From Streptomyces sp. ISL-12 (GTDB lineage Bacteria; Actinomycetota; Actinomycetes; Streptomycetales; Streptomycetaceae): a stretch of 42,222 bases of DNA. Every line of letters starts with the position of its first letter. Positions within the stretch are counted from its first letter, which is position 1. Below are positions 1-8,043 of this stretch, in pieces. The notes under the pieces are model-generated. The model had not been told where the DNA came from. It saw nothing but the letters and a program-made list of their open reading frames with translations, and made no database searches. The stretch spans positions 1 through 42,222 of the forward strand of contig NZ_JAGGOO010000013.1 of the NCBI RefSeq assembly GCF_018614415.1. The letters are read 5' to 3'. The position numbers and the translations under genes are program-made.

Positions 1-880
1 CGTCGGCGCGGACGGCAGCGCCAGCCGGATAGCCGCGCACGTCGGGGTCAAGGTCGACCAGGTGGATCTGGGCCTGGAGGCGGAGATCCCGGTTCCGGAG
101 CCGGTCGCCGAGGACTGGAAGGGCCGGGTCCTGATCGACTGGGGCCCGATGCCGGGCAGTTACGGCTGGGTCTTCCCCAAGGGCGACACGCTCACGGTCG
201 GGGTCATCTCGGCCCGCGGCGAGGGCGCGGCGACCAAGCGCTACCTGGAGGACTTCGTCGGCCGGCTGGGCCTCGCCGGCTTCGAGCCGAGCATCTCCTC
301 CGGGCACCTCACCCGCTGCCGCGCCGACGACTCGCCGCTGTCCCGGGGCCGGGTGCTGGTGTGCGGGGACGCGGCGGGGCTCCTGGAGCCGTGGACGCGG
401 GAGGGTATCTCCTTCGCCCTGCGCTCGGGGCGGCTCGCGGGGGAGTGGGCGGTGCGCATCGCCGAGGCGCACGACGCCGTGGACGCCCGCCGCCAGGCCC
501 TGAACTACGCCTTCGCCATCAAGGCCGGGCTGGGCGTCGAGATGAGCGTCGGCAAGCGGATGCTGGCGGCGTTCGAGCGCCGCCCGGGAATCTTCCACGC
601 GGCCCTGACCGGCTTCCGGCCCGCGTGGAACGCGTTCCGGGACATCACCCGGGGCTCGACGACGCTGGGCGAACTGGTCCGCAACCACCCCATCGCCCAG
701 CGCGCCCTGACCGGGCTGGACCGCCGGCCGGCGGCCGCCACCGCGGAGGCCGGGGCAGCCGGAGAAGCCGAGAAGGCCGGAGAAGCCGAGAAGGCCGGAG
801 GAGCCGAGAAGGCCGGACAGGACGGGCCGGCCGGGGAAGCCGGACCGGCCGGGGGAGCCGAGGAGCAGTCCGGCTCCTGA
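1..880 (+). CDS. Geranylgeranyl reductase-family FAD-dependent oxidoreductase, 5' end outside window
   Basis: The open frame is already running at base 2 (VGADGSASRIAAHVG...), so the start and the N-terminal Rossmann GxGxxG lie upstream. What is visible is the C-terminal two thirds. It includes the second FAD-binding motif VLVCGDAAGLLEPWTREGI at about 345-405 and the following ALRSGRLAGE helix, which are characteristic of the geranylgeranyl reductase / menaquinone-type flavoprotein family that saturates isoprenoid chains. The last about 50 residues are a low-complexity Ala/Gly/Glu/Lys tail encoded partly by an 18-bp tandem repeat (761-814) and unlikely to be part of the fold. The next gene is on the same strand about 75 bp downstream but is unrelated in function. 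Family assignment is good; substrate is unknown. Confidence 0.85.
   Translation, partial: VGADGSASRIAAHVGVKVDQVDLGLEAEIPVPEPVAEDWKGRVLIDWGPMPGSYGWVFPKGDTLTVGVISARGEGAATKRYLEDFVGRLGLAGFEPSISSGHLTRCRADDSPLSRGRVLVCGDAAGLLEPWTREGISFALRSGRLAGEWAVRIAEAHDAVDARRQALNYAFAIKAGLGVEMSVGKRMLAAFERRPGIFHAALTGFRPAWNAFRDITRGSTTLGELVRNHPIAQRALTGLDRRPAAATAEAGAAGEAEKAGEAEKAGGAEKAGQDGPAGEAGPAGGAEEQSGS
761..814 (+). repeat. 18-bp tandem repeat, three copies, inside a coding region
   Basis: Three consecutive copies of an 18-bp unit (GGAGAAGCCGAGAAGGCC; the third copy differs by one base) encode GEAEKA-GEAEKA-GGAEKA in the tail of the reductase. The repeat keeps frame, so copy-number change would only alter tail length. 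Confidence 0.85.
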
Positions 881-955
881 CCTGCGTTCCCTGAGCCGGG
901 CGGGCGTCGGGCGTCGGCGTACTACCCCGGGAGCAGACGTGACCGCCCCGCGCGG

Positions 956-2210
956 GTGACGCCCGGCCGGACGGCCGGCGTCCAGCGCGGCCGTCATGAA
1001 GGGACAGCGCTAGCGCGGGGCCGGACCGCGGCGGTGGTGGCGGTACGGGCCCCCGGAGGGCACCGCCCCCGCGGCGACCCGTGGCCGTGGCGGTCCACCG
1101 CATTGCTCACGGCGTTCGTCCTGCTCGGCTCGGACTTCGCCGCCCATGCCCAGACCGGCGGACGGGCCGCGCTCGACCCCTTCGGCCACGTGCTGCTGCT
1201 GGTGGCGTGCGCCCTGCTGCTGGGGCGGCAGCGGTGTCCGGTGGCCGTCGCCTTCGGCACGGCGGCCACCGTGCTGGTCTACCTGGGGGCCGGCTACCCC
1301 TACGGGCCGGTGCTCCTCACCGTCGCCGTCGCATGCTTCAGCGCCGTCGTCGCCGGGCACCGCCGGGCCGCGTGGCGGTGGTCGCGGCGCTGTGGGCCGG
1401 GCACGTGCTGATGGCGCACTGGCTGTACCGGTGGCTGCCGCCGACCGGGGACGGCGCCGCCCCCCGGGGGCAGGAGGCCGTGGCCGCCACCTGGGCGGCG
1501 GCCGTCGTGGCCCTGCCGGAGCCGGCCCGGACCCGACGGGAGCAGTGGGCGCGGGAGCGGGCCGAGCGGGCCCGGCGGCGTGCCGACGAGGAGCGGCTGC
1601 GGATCGCCCGCGAACTGCACGACGTCCTCGCCCACAGCATCTCCGTCATCAATGTGCGGGAGGGCATGGGCCTCGCCCTCCTCGACACCGACCCCGAGCA
1701 GGCGCGCACGGCGCTCACCACCGTCAAGGCCAAGAGCAAGGAGGCGCTGGGCGAGGTGCGCCAGGTGCTCGACAGCCTCCGCGCCCCCGGTGACGCGCCG
1801 CGCGCCCCGGCCCCCGGTCTCTCCAACCTGCCCGAACTGGTCCGCGAGGCGGCGGGCGCGGGCCTCGCGGTCGACGTGGAAGGAGAGCCTCCGCCGTTGC
1901 CGCCCGGCACCGACCTGGCCGCCTTCCGCATCGTCCAGGCCCTCACCAACGTCGTACGCCACTGCGGATCACGGCACGCGCGCGTGTGCCTCGGCCGGGA
2001 CGGCGCCGTCCTGCGGCCGCGGATCGACGACGACGGGCCCGCGACCGGCGCCGACGCGGGCGGCGGCGGCGACGGGCTGGCCGGGATGCGGGAGCGCGCG
2101 GCGGCGCTCGGCGGCACCATCGAGGCGGGGCCGCGCCCCGACGGCGGCTTCCGGTGCTCGCCTCCCTGCCGCTCGCACCCAGGGACACGAACAAGGAGGA
2201 AGACCGGTGA
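956..2210 (+). pseudogene. Two-component sensor histidine kinase, disrupted by two frameshifts
   Basis: The pieces of one NarX/DesK-type kinase are spread over three frames. Frame one (956 to about 1375) has the membrane-spanning N-terminus (ALLTAFVLLGSDFAAHA, HVLLLVACALLLG, PVLLTVAVACFSAVVAG). Frame two (about 1376-2155) has the dimerisation/phospho-acceptor motif RELHDVLAHSISVINV and the ATPase region ending GLAGMRERAAALGGTIEAG. Frame three (about 2156-2210) has the final VLASLPL. Each break is cured by adding one G to a GG (at about 1375 and about 2154). The N-box reads VQALTNVVRH where the family normally has QEALTNVVRH, so one codon is also missing. The TGA at 2208-2210 overlaps the GTG of the response regulator. 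The true start is uncertain; GTG 956 is the longest choice. Either a decaying gene or sequence error. Confidence 0.75.
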
Positions 2211-2863
2211 TCCGCGTCCTGCCCGCCGACGACCAGTCACTGGTACGGGCCGGTTTCCGCGCGCTGCTCGACGCCCAGCCGGACATCGAGGTGGCCGGGG
2301 AGAGCGCGGACGGCGAGGCGGCGGTGCGCGCGGTGCGCGAACTGCGTCCCGACATCGTCCTGATGGACATCCGGATGCCCGTGCTCGACGGGCTGGCCGC
2401 GACCCGCCGGGTGACCGGGGACCCCGGGCTCGGGGCGGTGAAGGTCGTCATGCTGACCACCTTCGGACTCGACGAGTACGTCTTCGAGGCGATCCGCTCC
2501 GGCGCGTCCGGCTTCCTCGTCAAGGACACCGAACCGGACGAACCGCTGCGCGCCGTGCGGGCGGTGGTCGCGGGCGACGCGCTGCTCTCGCCCGGCGTGA
2601 CCCGCCGGCTGATCGCCGAGTTCGCCGCCCGCTCCAAGGAGCCCGCGGCGGCCGGCGCGCTCGACCGGCTCACCGAGCGGGAACGGGAGGTGATGGCCCT
2701 GGTCGGCATCGGCCTGTCCGACGAGGAGATCACCCGCCGCCTGGTGGTCAGCCCGCTCACCGCGAAGACCCACGTCAGCTTCACCATGGTGAAGCTGGGC
2801 GCGCGGGACCGGGCGCAACTGGTGGTGCCGGCCTACGAGTCGGGGCTCGTCCTGCCGGGATGA
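2207..2863 (+). CDS. Response regulator, NarL/FixJ family
   Basis: 218-residue two-domain response regulator. The receiver has the acidic pair D8-D9 (VLPADDQ), the phospho-acceptor D54 in DIVLMDIRMPV, and the conserved Lys in FLVKDTEPDEPL near residue 105. A LuxR-type helix-turn-helix follows from about 150 (LTEREREVMALVGIGLSDEEITRRL...SPLTAKTHV). It starts at GTG 2207, preceded by AAGGAGGA at 2193-2200, and overlaps the kinase stop by 4 bp (GTGA), so it was translationally coupled to the upstream kinase. Because the kinase is out of frame, the regulator may be an orphan. Its 3' end overlaps the convergent small gene by 31 bp. Confidence 0.9.
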   Translation: MIRVLPADDQSLVRAGFRALLDAQPDIEVAGESADGEAAVRAVRELRPDIVLMDIRMPVLDGLAATRRVTGDPGLGAVKVVMLTTFGLDEYVFEAIRSGASGFLVKDTEPDEPLRAVRAVVAGDALLSPGVTRRLIAEFAARSKEPAAAGALDRLTEREREVMALVGIGLSDEEITRRLVVSPLTAKTHVSFTMVKLGARDRAQLVVPAYESGLVLPG

Positions 2864-3117
2864 CGGGGCTGACCCGCCCGCTGGAAGCGGAGCAGCACAC
2901 TCACCACCCGCACGGCGAAGACCGCCACGGCCACCGCCACGCCCCCGCCGACCAGCACACGGCGCGCCCCGGCCGGCAGCTCGAAGACGTACGCCGGTCC
3001 CGCCACCGCCCCGAACAGCACGACCGCCGCGAACGCCGCGCTGAACAGGGCGTACCCGATCTCGACGGTGACGGCGTCCCGTTCGGCCTGGCTGCGCCGA
3101 GCTCCCTGACTGGTCAT
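2833..3117 (-). CDS. Small two-TM membrane protein, DUF6332-like
   Basis: 94-residue protein with a polar N-terminus (TSQGARRSQAERDAVTVEIGY) followed by two hydrophobic segments (ALFSAAFAAVVLFGAVAGPAYV and VLVGGGVAVAVAVFAVRVVSVLL) and a basic tail. This matches the small actinobacterial DUF6332 membrane family as I remember it; no function is known. It converges on the response regulator and overlaps its end by 31 bp. There is no clear Shine-Dalgarno before ATG 3117, so translation may be leaderless. Confidence 0.7.
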   Translation of the reverse strand: MTSQGARRSQAERDAVTVEIGYALFSAAFAAVVLFGAVAGPAYVFELPAGARRVLVGGGVAVAVAVFAVRVVSVLLRFQRAGQPRHPGRTSPDS

Positions 3118-3198
3118 ACCGGGAGTCTCACAGGTGTCCTTCGGCCGGACAAGCCGGTACGGCAGGCCCGGCAGGGTGCGCCTCCTCGGCCCCAGCCT

Positions 3199-3290
3199 CT
3201 CCGGCTCAGCCTCCTCTGCCCAGCCTCCTCTGCCCAGCCTCCTCAGCCCACGCCCGACGTCCTCCTCAGCCCACGCCCGACGTCCGCCGC
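3199..3290. repeat. Short tandem repeats, including duplicated 3' end of the following minus-strand gene
   Basis: A 14-bp CAGCCTCCTCTGCC-type unit repeats around 3210-3240. It is followed by two copies of a 23-bp unit starting CCTCAGCCCACGCCCGACGT at 3241 and 3264. The second copy carries the last codons and stop of the maleylpyruvate isomerase-like gene. The first copy repeats the same Thr-Ser-Gly-Val-Gly-stop just beyond it. Confidence 0.8.
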
Positions 3291-4000
3291 CACAGCTCGG
3301 CGAGGGAGGCGTCGCCGGTGACCTGTGGGAAGGGCTGCCGGTTCCACAGCGCGAGGTACAACCGGCCGGCGGGGCCGGTGATCTCGCACTCGGCGTCCCC
3401 GGTGTCGCCGCGCTCGGTGACGGGCGGCTCCTGCGTCACCCGTACCGTCCACACCGCGTCGGCCACGTCGGTCGCCCGGACCCGCAGGACGCGGGGTTTC
3501 TCGCTGCGGACCCGGCTCTTGGCGCGGCCGTGCATGCCGCCCAGCAGTTCGTCGATGCCGTCCGCGGCGAACTCCGCGTCGAGCGCGGAGGGGACGCCGC
3601 CGGCGGCGGACTCGGCGTCGAACCGGTGCACGGCGGTCTCGTGGGCCTGCCGCCGGGCCCAGAACACCAGCGGGGTCGGCGCGGGCAGGAACTGCCAGCA
3701 GCGGACGTCCGGCGGCGCGGCGGTGAGCGTGTCGACCAGTCGCCGGTGGTTCGCGCGGTACCAGTCCGTGAGCGCGGTGCCGTCCAGGTCCGGCGGATCG
3801 CCCATCGGGCGGGGAGAGGTCTGCCCCTGGGCGACGAACGACGCCGCCCAGCGGTGCACCACCCCGGTGTGTCCGACCAGGTCCCGCACGCGCCAGCCGG
3901 GGCAGTGCGGCACCTCGGCGTCACTCCCGGCCGCATCGGCGGCCGAGGCCAGCAGCCGGCCCTCGCGGTCCAGGAACTCGATGAATCGCGCAGTCTCCAT
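3266..4000 (-). CDS. Maleylpyruvate isomerase-family mycothiol-dependent enzyme
   Basis: 244 residues. The N-terminal DinB/MDMPI-like four-helix domain shows the family's LVGHTGVVHRW and AHETAVHRFDAE histidine-bearing helices (metal/mycothiol site). A C-terminal sterol-carrier-like domain follows (VRVTQEPPV...ECEITGPAGRLYLALWNRQ). Members use mycothiol as cofactor for isomerase or transferase reactions; the actual substrate here cannot be told. It starts at ATG 3998-4000 without an evident Shine-Dalgarno. The gene is monocistronic, with an MFS gene 63 bp upstream on the same strand. The stop region lies in a 23-bp tandem duplication. Confidence 0.85.
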   Translation of the reverse strand: METARFIEFLDREGRLLASAADAAGSDAEVPHCPGWRVRDLVGHTGVVHRWAASFVAQGQTSPRPMGDPPDLDGTALTDWYRANHRRLVDTLTAAPPDVRCWQFLPAPTPLVFWARRQAHETAVHRFDAESAAGGVPSALDAEFAADGIDELLGGMHGRAKSRVRSEKPRVLRVRATDVADAVWTVRVTQEPPVTERGDTGDAECEITGPAGRLYLALWNRQPFPQVTGDASLAELWRRTSGVG

Positions 4001-4063
4001 GAGCGGTGAGTCTGTCGGACGAACTCCCCCGGGGGAACGGGTTTTCGGTGACTGAGACGGCCC

Positions 4064-5236
4064 TCAGCCCGGCGCCGTCACCCGCCGGTTGCAGACCGCG
4101 ACCACCACCGCCACCCCGGCCAGCACCGCGACACTGGTGAGCGCGGCCGGCAGGGAGAACCAGTCGGCCATGAAGCCGATCGCGGGCGGCCCGAGGAGCA
4201 TGCCGCCGTAGCCGAGCGTGGAGGCGGTCGCGACACCGCCCGGACCGCCCAGCGCTCCGGCCCGCTCCACCGCCACCGGGAAGATGTTGGCCAGCCCCAG
4301 GCCGGTGACCGCGAACCCGAACAGCGCCGCCCACACCGAGGGGGCCAGCGAGCCGAGCAGCATGCCGGCCACGGCGACGGTGCCGCCGGCCACCACGGTC
4401 GGGGTCCGGCCCAGGCGCTCCAGCAGGGCCGTACCGGTCAGCCTGCCCACCGTCATGGCCAGCGCGAAGCACGAGTACCCCACCGCGGCGACGCCCGGCG
4501 AGGCGTCGAGGTCCTGCTCCAGGTGCAGGGCGCCCCAGTCGGCCATGGCGCCCTCGCCGTAGGAACTGCACAGGGCGATCAGGCCGAAGGTGACGACGAG
4601 ACGGCGGGTCCGGGCGTCCGCCTTGCGCGGGGCCTCGTCGCTTTGGGGTGAGCGGTCCGGCGGCACGAGCGGTGGGCAGCGCAGCAGGACGCGCCCGGCG
4701 AACAGGGTGACGAGCAGCCCGACGACGGTGAGGCCGAGCAGGTGCCACAGCGGGGACAGCGACCCGGCGACCAGCCCGCCGAGCCCCGCGCCGACCATGC
4801 CGCCCAGGCTGAACGCGGCGTGGAAACTGGGCATGATCGGGCGGCGCAGCACGTTCACCAGATCGACGGCGGCGCTGTTGAAGGCGACGTTGATCCCGCC
4901 GTAGGCGCTGCCGAACACGAGGAGTACGGCGCCCAGGGCGAGCGCGGAGTGGGTGAGCGGGGGCAGGGCGACGCTGAGGCACAGCAGGACGGCGCAGACC
5001 ACGGTGACCGGATGGCTGCCGTAGCGGCGGCAGAGCCGTCCGGTCAGGGTCATGGTGACGACCGCGCCCGCGGAGACCCCGAGCAGGGCCAGCCCCAGGG
5101 CGCTGGCGGAGGCGCCGGTCTGCTCCTTGATGGCGGGGATGCGCACCACCCAGCCGGCGAAGACGAAACCGTCGAGGGCGAAGAAGACCGTGAGGACGAT
5201 GCGGAGCCGGGTGAGGTCGGTGCGGGGGCCCGGCAC
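4064..5236 (-). CDS. MFS transporter, divergent from ROK regulator
   Basis: About 390 residues with roughly twelve hydrophobic segments, beginning VPGPRTDLTRLRIVLTVFFALDGFVFAGW. The cytoplasmic loop GRLCRRYGSHP after TM2/3 and the pseudo-repeat in the second half (GRLTGTALLERLGRTP) are the usual MFS signatures. It resembles the FucP/YfcJ-like sugar or drug permease group in actinobacteria. GTG 5236 was chosen because the first TM begins 12 residues later; the much longer open frame upstream runs through the divergent gene. The shared upstream region with the ROK gene holds an AT-rich candidate operator. Substrate is inferred to be a sugar from the regulator only; export of an unrelated compound is possible. 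Confidence 0.85.
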   Translation of the reverse strand: MPGPRTDLTRLRIVLTVFFALDGFVFAGWVVRIPAIKEQTGASASALGLALLGVSAGAVVTMTLTGRLCRRYGSHPVTVVCAVLLCLSVALPPLTHSALALGAVLLVFGSAYGGINVAFNSAAVDLVNVLRRPIMPSFHAAFSLGGMVGAGLGGLVAGSLSPLWHLLGLTVVGLLVTLFAGRVLLRCPPLVPPDRSPQSDEAPRKADARTRRLVVTFGLIALCSSYGEGAMADWGALHLEQDLDASPGVAAVGYSCFALAMTVGRLTGTALLERLGRTPTVVAGGTVAVAGMLLGSLAPSVWAALFGFAVTGLGLANIFPVAVERAGALGGPGGVATASTLGYGGMLLGPPAIGFMADWFSLPAALTSVAVLAGVAVVVAVCNRRVTAPG

Positions 5237-5251
5237 GTCGTTGTGCGAACG

Positions 5252-5276
5252 GGTTTTGTTTATCGGCGGCACAAAG
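5252..5276. promoter_or_regulatory. Candidate ROK operator between MFS and ROK genes
   Basis: An AT-rich island in very GC-rich DNA begins GGTTTTGTTT (5252-5261) and ends CACAAAG. TTTGT and ACAAA form an inverted pair with an 11-bp spacer. The same 10-mer GGTTTTGTTT recurs at 12428-12437 between xylA and the alpha-xylosidase. This fits a shared ROK binding site, but binding is inferred. Confidence 0.5.
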
Positions 5277-5353
5277 TGAGAGTAGGAGCACCCTCCGGAC
5301 CGGGCAAGGGGCCCGTCCCGGCCCCTCCCGCGTCGCATACGCTCGACAGCACG

Positions 5354-6595
5354 ATGATGAACAACCTGACCCCCCTGGAGCCGAAGGCCGACAAGGCCAC
5401 GGTCAGACGGCACAACCTCAGCCTGGTCCTGAGGGCCGTGCACGACGCGGGGGAGGCGACCAGAGCCGGGGTCGCCACGCATGTCGGACTGACCCGGGCG
5501 GCGGTGTCCTCCCTGGTCGAGCAGTTGCTGGAGTACGGCTTCGTCACCGAGTGGGGCAAGACCAGCAGCGGCCAGGTGGGCCGGCCCGGCACGGTCCTGA
5601 AGGTGTCCAGGACCGGTCCGGCGGGCCTCGGCGTCGAGATCAACATCGACTTCATCACCGTCTGCGTCGTCGACCTCGCCGGCACCGACCGGGTCCGGCT
5701 GGTGGAACACGTCGACAACCGGGGCGTCCAGCCCTCCGAGGTACTGGCCCGCGCCGCCCGGCTCGCGGCCCGCGCCATCGGCTCGGCGGCCGAGCAGGAC
5801 CTCACGCCGGCCGGCGTCCATGTCGCGCTGCCCGGGCTGGTCACCGGGGGCAGCGTGCGCCAGGCCCCCAACCTGGGCTGGCAGCGGGTGGCCGTCGAGG
5901 GCCTGTTCGCGCAGGCGCTGCTCGCCCTGCGCCCCGCCCAGCGCGCGCTGCCGGTCAGCTCCGACAACGAGGCCAACGCCGCCGCCCTGGCCGAGCTGTG
6001 GTTCGGCGCCGGCACCGAGGGGGTGCGCAGCTTCCTCTACCTGACCGGCGAGATCGGCATCGGCGGCGCCCTGGTCCTGCGCGGCGAACTGCTGCGCGGC
6101 GCGCACGGCTTCGCCGGGGAGATCGGGCACATGGTGGTCGACCCGGACGGCCCGCTGTGCCGGTGCGGGGCGCGCGGCTGCCTGGAGCAGTACGCCGGTC
6201 AGGGCGCCCTGCTCACGGCCGCCGGCATCGACGCGGACACGGGCGTGCGGGGCGTCGCGGAGCTGGGGCGCCGCGCCAGGCGCGGTGAGCCGGACGCCCT
6301 GGCGGCGATCGAGCGGGCGGGCCGGCAGCTCGGCGTGGTGGTGTCCGGGGCGGTCAACCTCTTCGACCCCGAGGCGGTGATGCTCGGTGGCGTCTACCGC
6401 GAGCTGAGCGACTGGCTGGCCCCGGCCGTCGACCGCGAACTGGCGCTGCGGGTGGTCTCCGGGCTGTGGACCGAGGACGGCAAGCGGCTGCGGGCCTCCT
6501 CCTCCCTCGGGGACGCGGCCCGGGGCGCCGCCGGGGTGATCGTCCGTGAGGTGCTGGAGGACCCGGCGGCGTACGCGGAACGCGGCGGCGCATGA
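5354..6595 (+). CDS. ROK-family transcriptional repressor (XylR/NagC type)
   Basis: 413 residues from ATG 5354 (a second ATG follows directly). The N-terminal winged helix-turn-helix (TRAGVATHVGLTRAAVSSLVEQLLEYGFV) is followed by a ROK sugar-kinase-like domain with the glycine-rich ATP/sugar motifs (YLTGEIGIGGALVLRGELLRGAHG). The ROK zinc motif is GEIGHMVVDPDG...CRCGARGCLE (C-x-C-x4-C). Proteins of this layout repress sugar catabolic operons and release DNA on binding a sugar. It is divergent from the MFS gene and sits beside xylA, an ABC sugar importer, GH1 and GH31 genes, so xylose or a xyloside is the likely inducer (inference). It is followed by a strong hairpin shared with the convergent GH1 gene. 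Confidence 0.92.
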   Translation: MMNNLTPLEPKADKATVRRHNLSLVLRAVHDAGEATRAGVATHVGLTRAAVSSLVEQLLEYGFVTEWGKTSSGQVGRPGTVLKVSRTGPAGLGVEINIDFITVCVVDLAGTDRVRLVEHVDNRGVQPSEVLARAARLAARAIGSAAEQDLTPAGVHVALPGLVTGGSVRQAPNLGWQRVAVEGLFAQALLALRPAQRALPVSSDNEANAAALAELWFGAGTEGVRSFLYLTGEIGIGGALVLRGELLRGAHGFAGEIGHMVVDPDGPLCRCGARGCLEQYAGQGALLTAAGIDADTGVRGVAELGRRARRGEPDALAAIERAGRQLGVVVSGAVNLFDPEAVMLGGVYRELSDWLAPAVDRELALRVVSGLWTEDGKRLRASSSLGDAARGAAGVIVREVLEDPAAYAERGGA

Positions 6596-6599
6596 GAAA

Positions 6600-6625
6600 G
6601 GGGGCCGCCCCGCCGGGCGGCCCCC
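6600..6625. terminator. Bidirectional hairpin terminator between ROK and GH1 genes
   Basis: Perfect 11-bp GC stem GGGGGCCGCCC / GGGCGGCCCCC with a CGCC loop lies in the 39-bp gap between two convergent stops. No U tract is visible, which is usual in Streptomyces. Confidence 0.75.
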
Positions 6626-6634
6626 TCGGTCACC

Positions 6635-8011
6635 TCACCGCCGGTGGGCGGCGATCAGCTCCTGGTAGAAGCGGTAGCTGTCCTTCGGCGTGCGCTCCTG
6701 CGTCTCGTAGTCGACCCGGACGATCCCGAACCGCTTGTCGTAGCCGAACGCCCACTCGAAGTTGTCGAGGAGCGACCAGACGTAGTAGCCGCGGACGTCC
6801 ACGCCCGCGTCCATCGCCGCCTTCAGCGCGGTCAGATGGCCCCGCAGGTACTCCACCCGGTCGGCGTCGTGGACCGCGCCGTCCTCGGCGACCGCGTCGT
6901 CCTCCGCCGAGCCGTTCTCCGTGATGTGGACCGGCGGCAGCGCGTCACCGTACTGCTTCTTCAGCTGCACCAGCAGGTCGGTGAAGGACTCCGGCACCAC
7001 CGGCCAGTTCATCGCCGTGTGCCGGACACCGGGGAGCGTGACCTCCTCGTACCGGTTGTCGGTGGCCGTGCGCAGCGCCGGGTCGGGCTCGCGGTGCGGG
7101 GCGTCGGCGACCACGATCGGCCGGTAGTAGTTGATGCCGAGGAAGTCCAGCGGCTGGGAGATCAGCTCCAGGTCGCCGTCCTGCCGGAAGTCCGCCCCGG
7201 TGATCAGCTCGCCCCAGGTCTCCTCCTCGGTGGCCGGGTAGCGGCCGGCGAGGATCGGCTCGGTCCACACCAGGTTGTGCTGGGTGTCCGCGCGGACCAC
7301 CGCCGCCAGGTCGGCGGGGGAGTCGGTGGCGGGCAGGTTGCGGTCCAGGTTGAGGGTGACGCCGACCTCGCGCACCCCGGCCGCGCGCAGCGCCTTCACG
7401 GCCAGTCCGTGCCCGACCAGCAGGTGGTGGGCGGCGGCCAGCGCGCCCCGGCCCTCCTTGGCGCCGGGCGCGTGCCGGCCGATGGAGTAGCCGAGGAAGG
7501 CGCTGCACCACGGCTCGTTCAGCGTGATCCAGCGCGGCACCCGGTCGCCCAGGTGCTCAGCCACCACGGCCGTGTACTCGGCGAACCGCTCCGCCGTCTC
7601 CCGCACCCGCCAGCCGCCCCGGTTTTCGAGCGCCTGCGGCAGGTCCCAGTGGTAGAGGGTGGCGGCCGGCTCGATGCCCGCCTCCAGCAGTTCGTCGACC
7701 AGCCGCGAGTAGAAGTCCAGCCCCTTGGCGTTGACCGGGCCGCCGCCGTCCGGGACGATCCGCGGCCAGGCGATCGAGAACCGGTACGAGTCCACGCCCA
7801 GCTCGCGCAGCAGCGCCACGTCCTCGGGGTAGCGGTGGTAGTGGTCGCAGGCCACGTCACCGGTGTCGCCGTTCGCCGTCAGACCGGGGGTGTGGCTGTA
7901 GGTGTCCCAGATCGACGGACCGCGGCCGTCCTCGCGCGCCGCGCCCTCGATCTGGTACGAGGCGGTCGCGGCACCGAAGACGAAGCCGGACGGGAAGCGT
8001 GGGGAAGTCAT
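6635..8011 (-). CDS. GH1 family beta-glucosidase (beta-glycosidase)
   Basis: About 458 residues, a single GH1 barrel. Visible signatures are the N-terminal FVFGAATASYQIEGA, the acid/base Glu in TLNEPW (E166 from this start), the nucleophile in ITENG (E365), and the aglycone-side WSLLDNFEWAFGYDKRFGIVRVD. It is cytoplasmic, with no signal peptide, so it acts on imported oligosaccharides. It is the last gene of the ABC transporter operon. An upstream in-frame GTG (8045-8047) overlaps the permease stop as GTGA and could be the true, coupled start. I chose ATG 8011 because GH1 proteins usually begin a few residues before this conserved RFPxGF. With a GH31 alpha-xylosidase nearby it may trim beta-glucosyl or beta-galactosyl ends of xyloglucan oligosaccharides (inference). 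Confidence 0.92.
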   Translation of the reverse strand: MTSPRFPSGFVFGAATASYQIEGAAREDGRGPSIWDTYSHTPGLTANGDTGDVACDHYHRYPEDVALLRELGVDSYRFSIAWPRIVPDGGGPVNAKGLDFYSRLVDELLEAGIEPAATLYHWDLPQALENRGGWRVRETAERFAEYTAVVAEHLGDRVPRWITLNEPWCSAFLGYSIGRHAPGAKEGRGALAAAHHLLVGHGLAVKALRAAGVREVGVTLNLDRNLPATDSPADLAAVVRADTQHNLVWTEPILAGRYPATEEETWGELITGADFRQDGDLELISQPLDFLGINYYRPIVVADAPHREPDPALRTATDNRYEEVTLPGVRHTAMNWPVVPESFTDLLVQLKKQYGDALPPVHITENGSAEDDAVAEDGAVHDADRVEYLRGHLTALKAAMDAGVDVRGYYVWSLLDNFEWAFGYDKRFGIVRVDYETQERTPKDSYRFYQELIAAHRR

Positions 8012-8043
8012 GCCTGCGGAACCCATTTCCTTCGGTGTGGACG

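Noticed and set aside
2864..3320. Extended plus-strand kinase frame past 2863
   Set aside because: It is out of frame with the kinase after 2150 and encodes only low-complexity sequence.
5236..6130. Long minus-strand open frame extending the MFS gene by about 300 codons
   Set aside because: It runs antisense through the ROK gene and has no domain; it exists because of the high GC of third positions.
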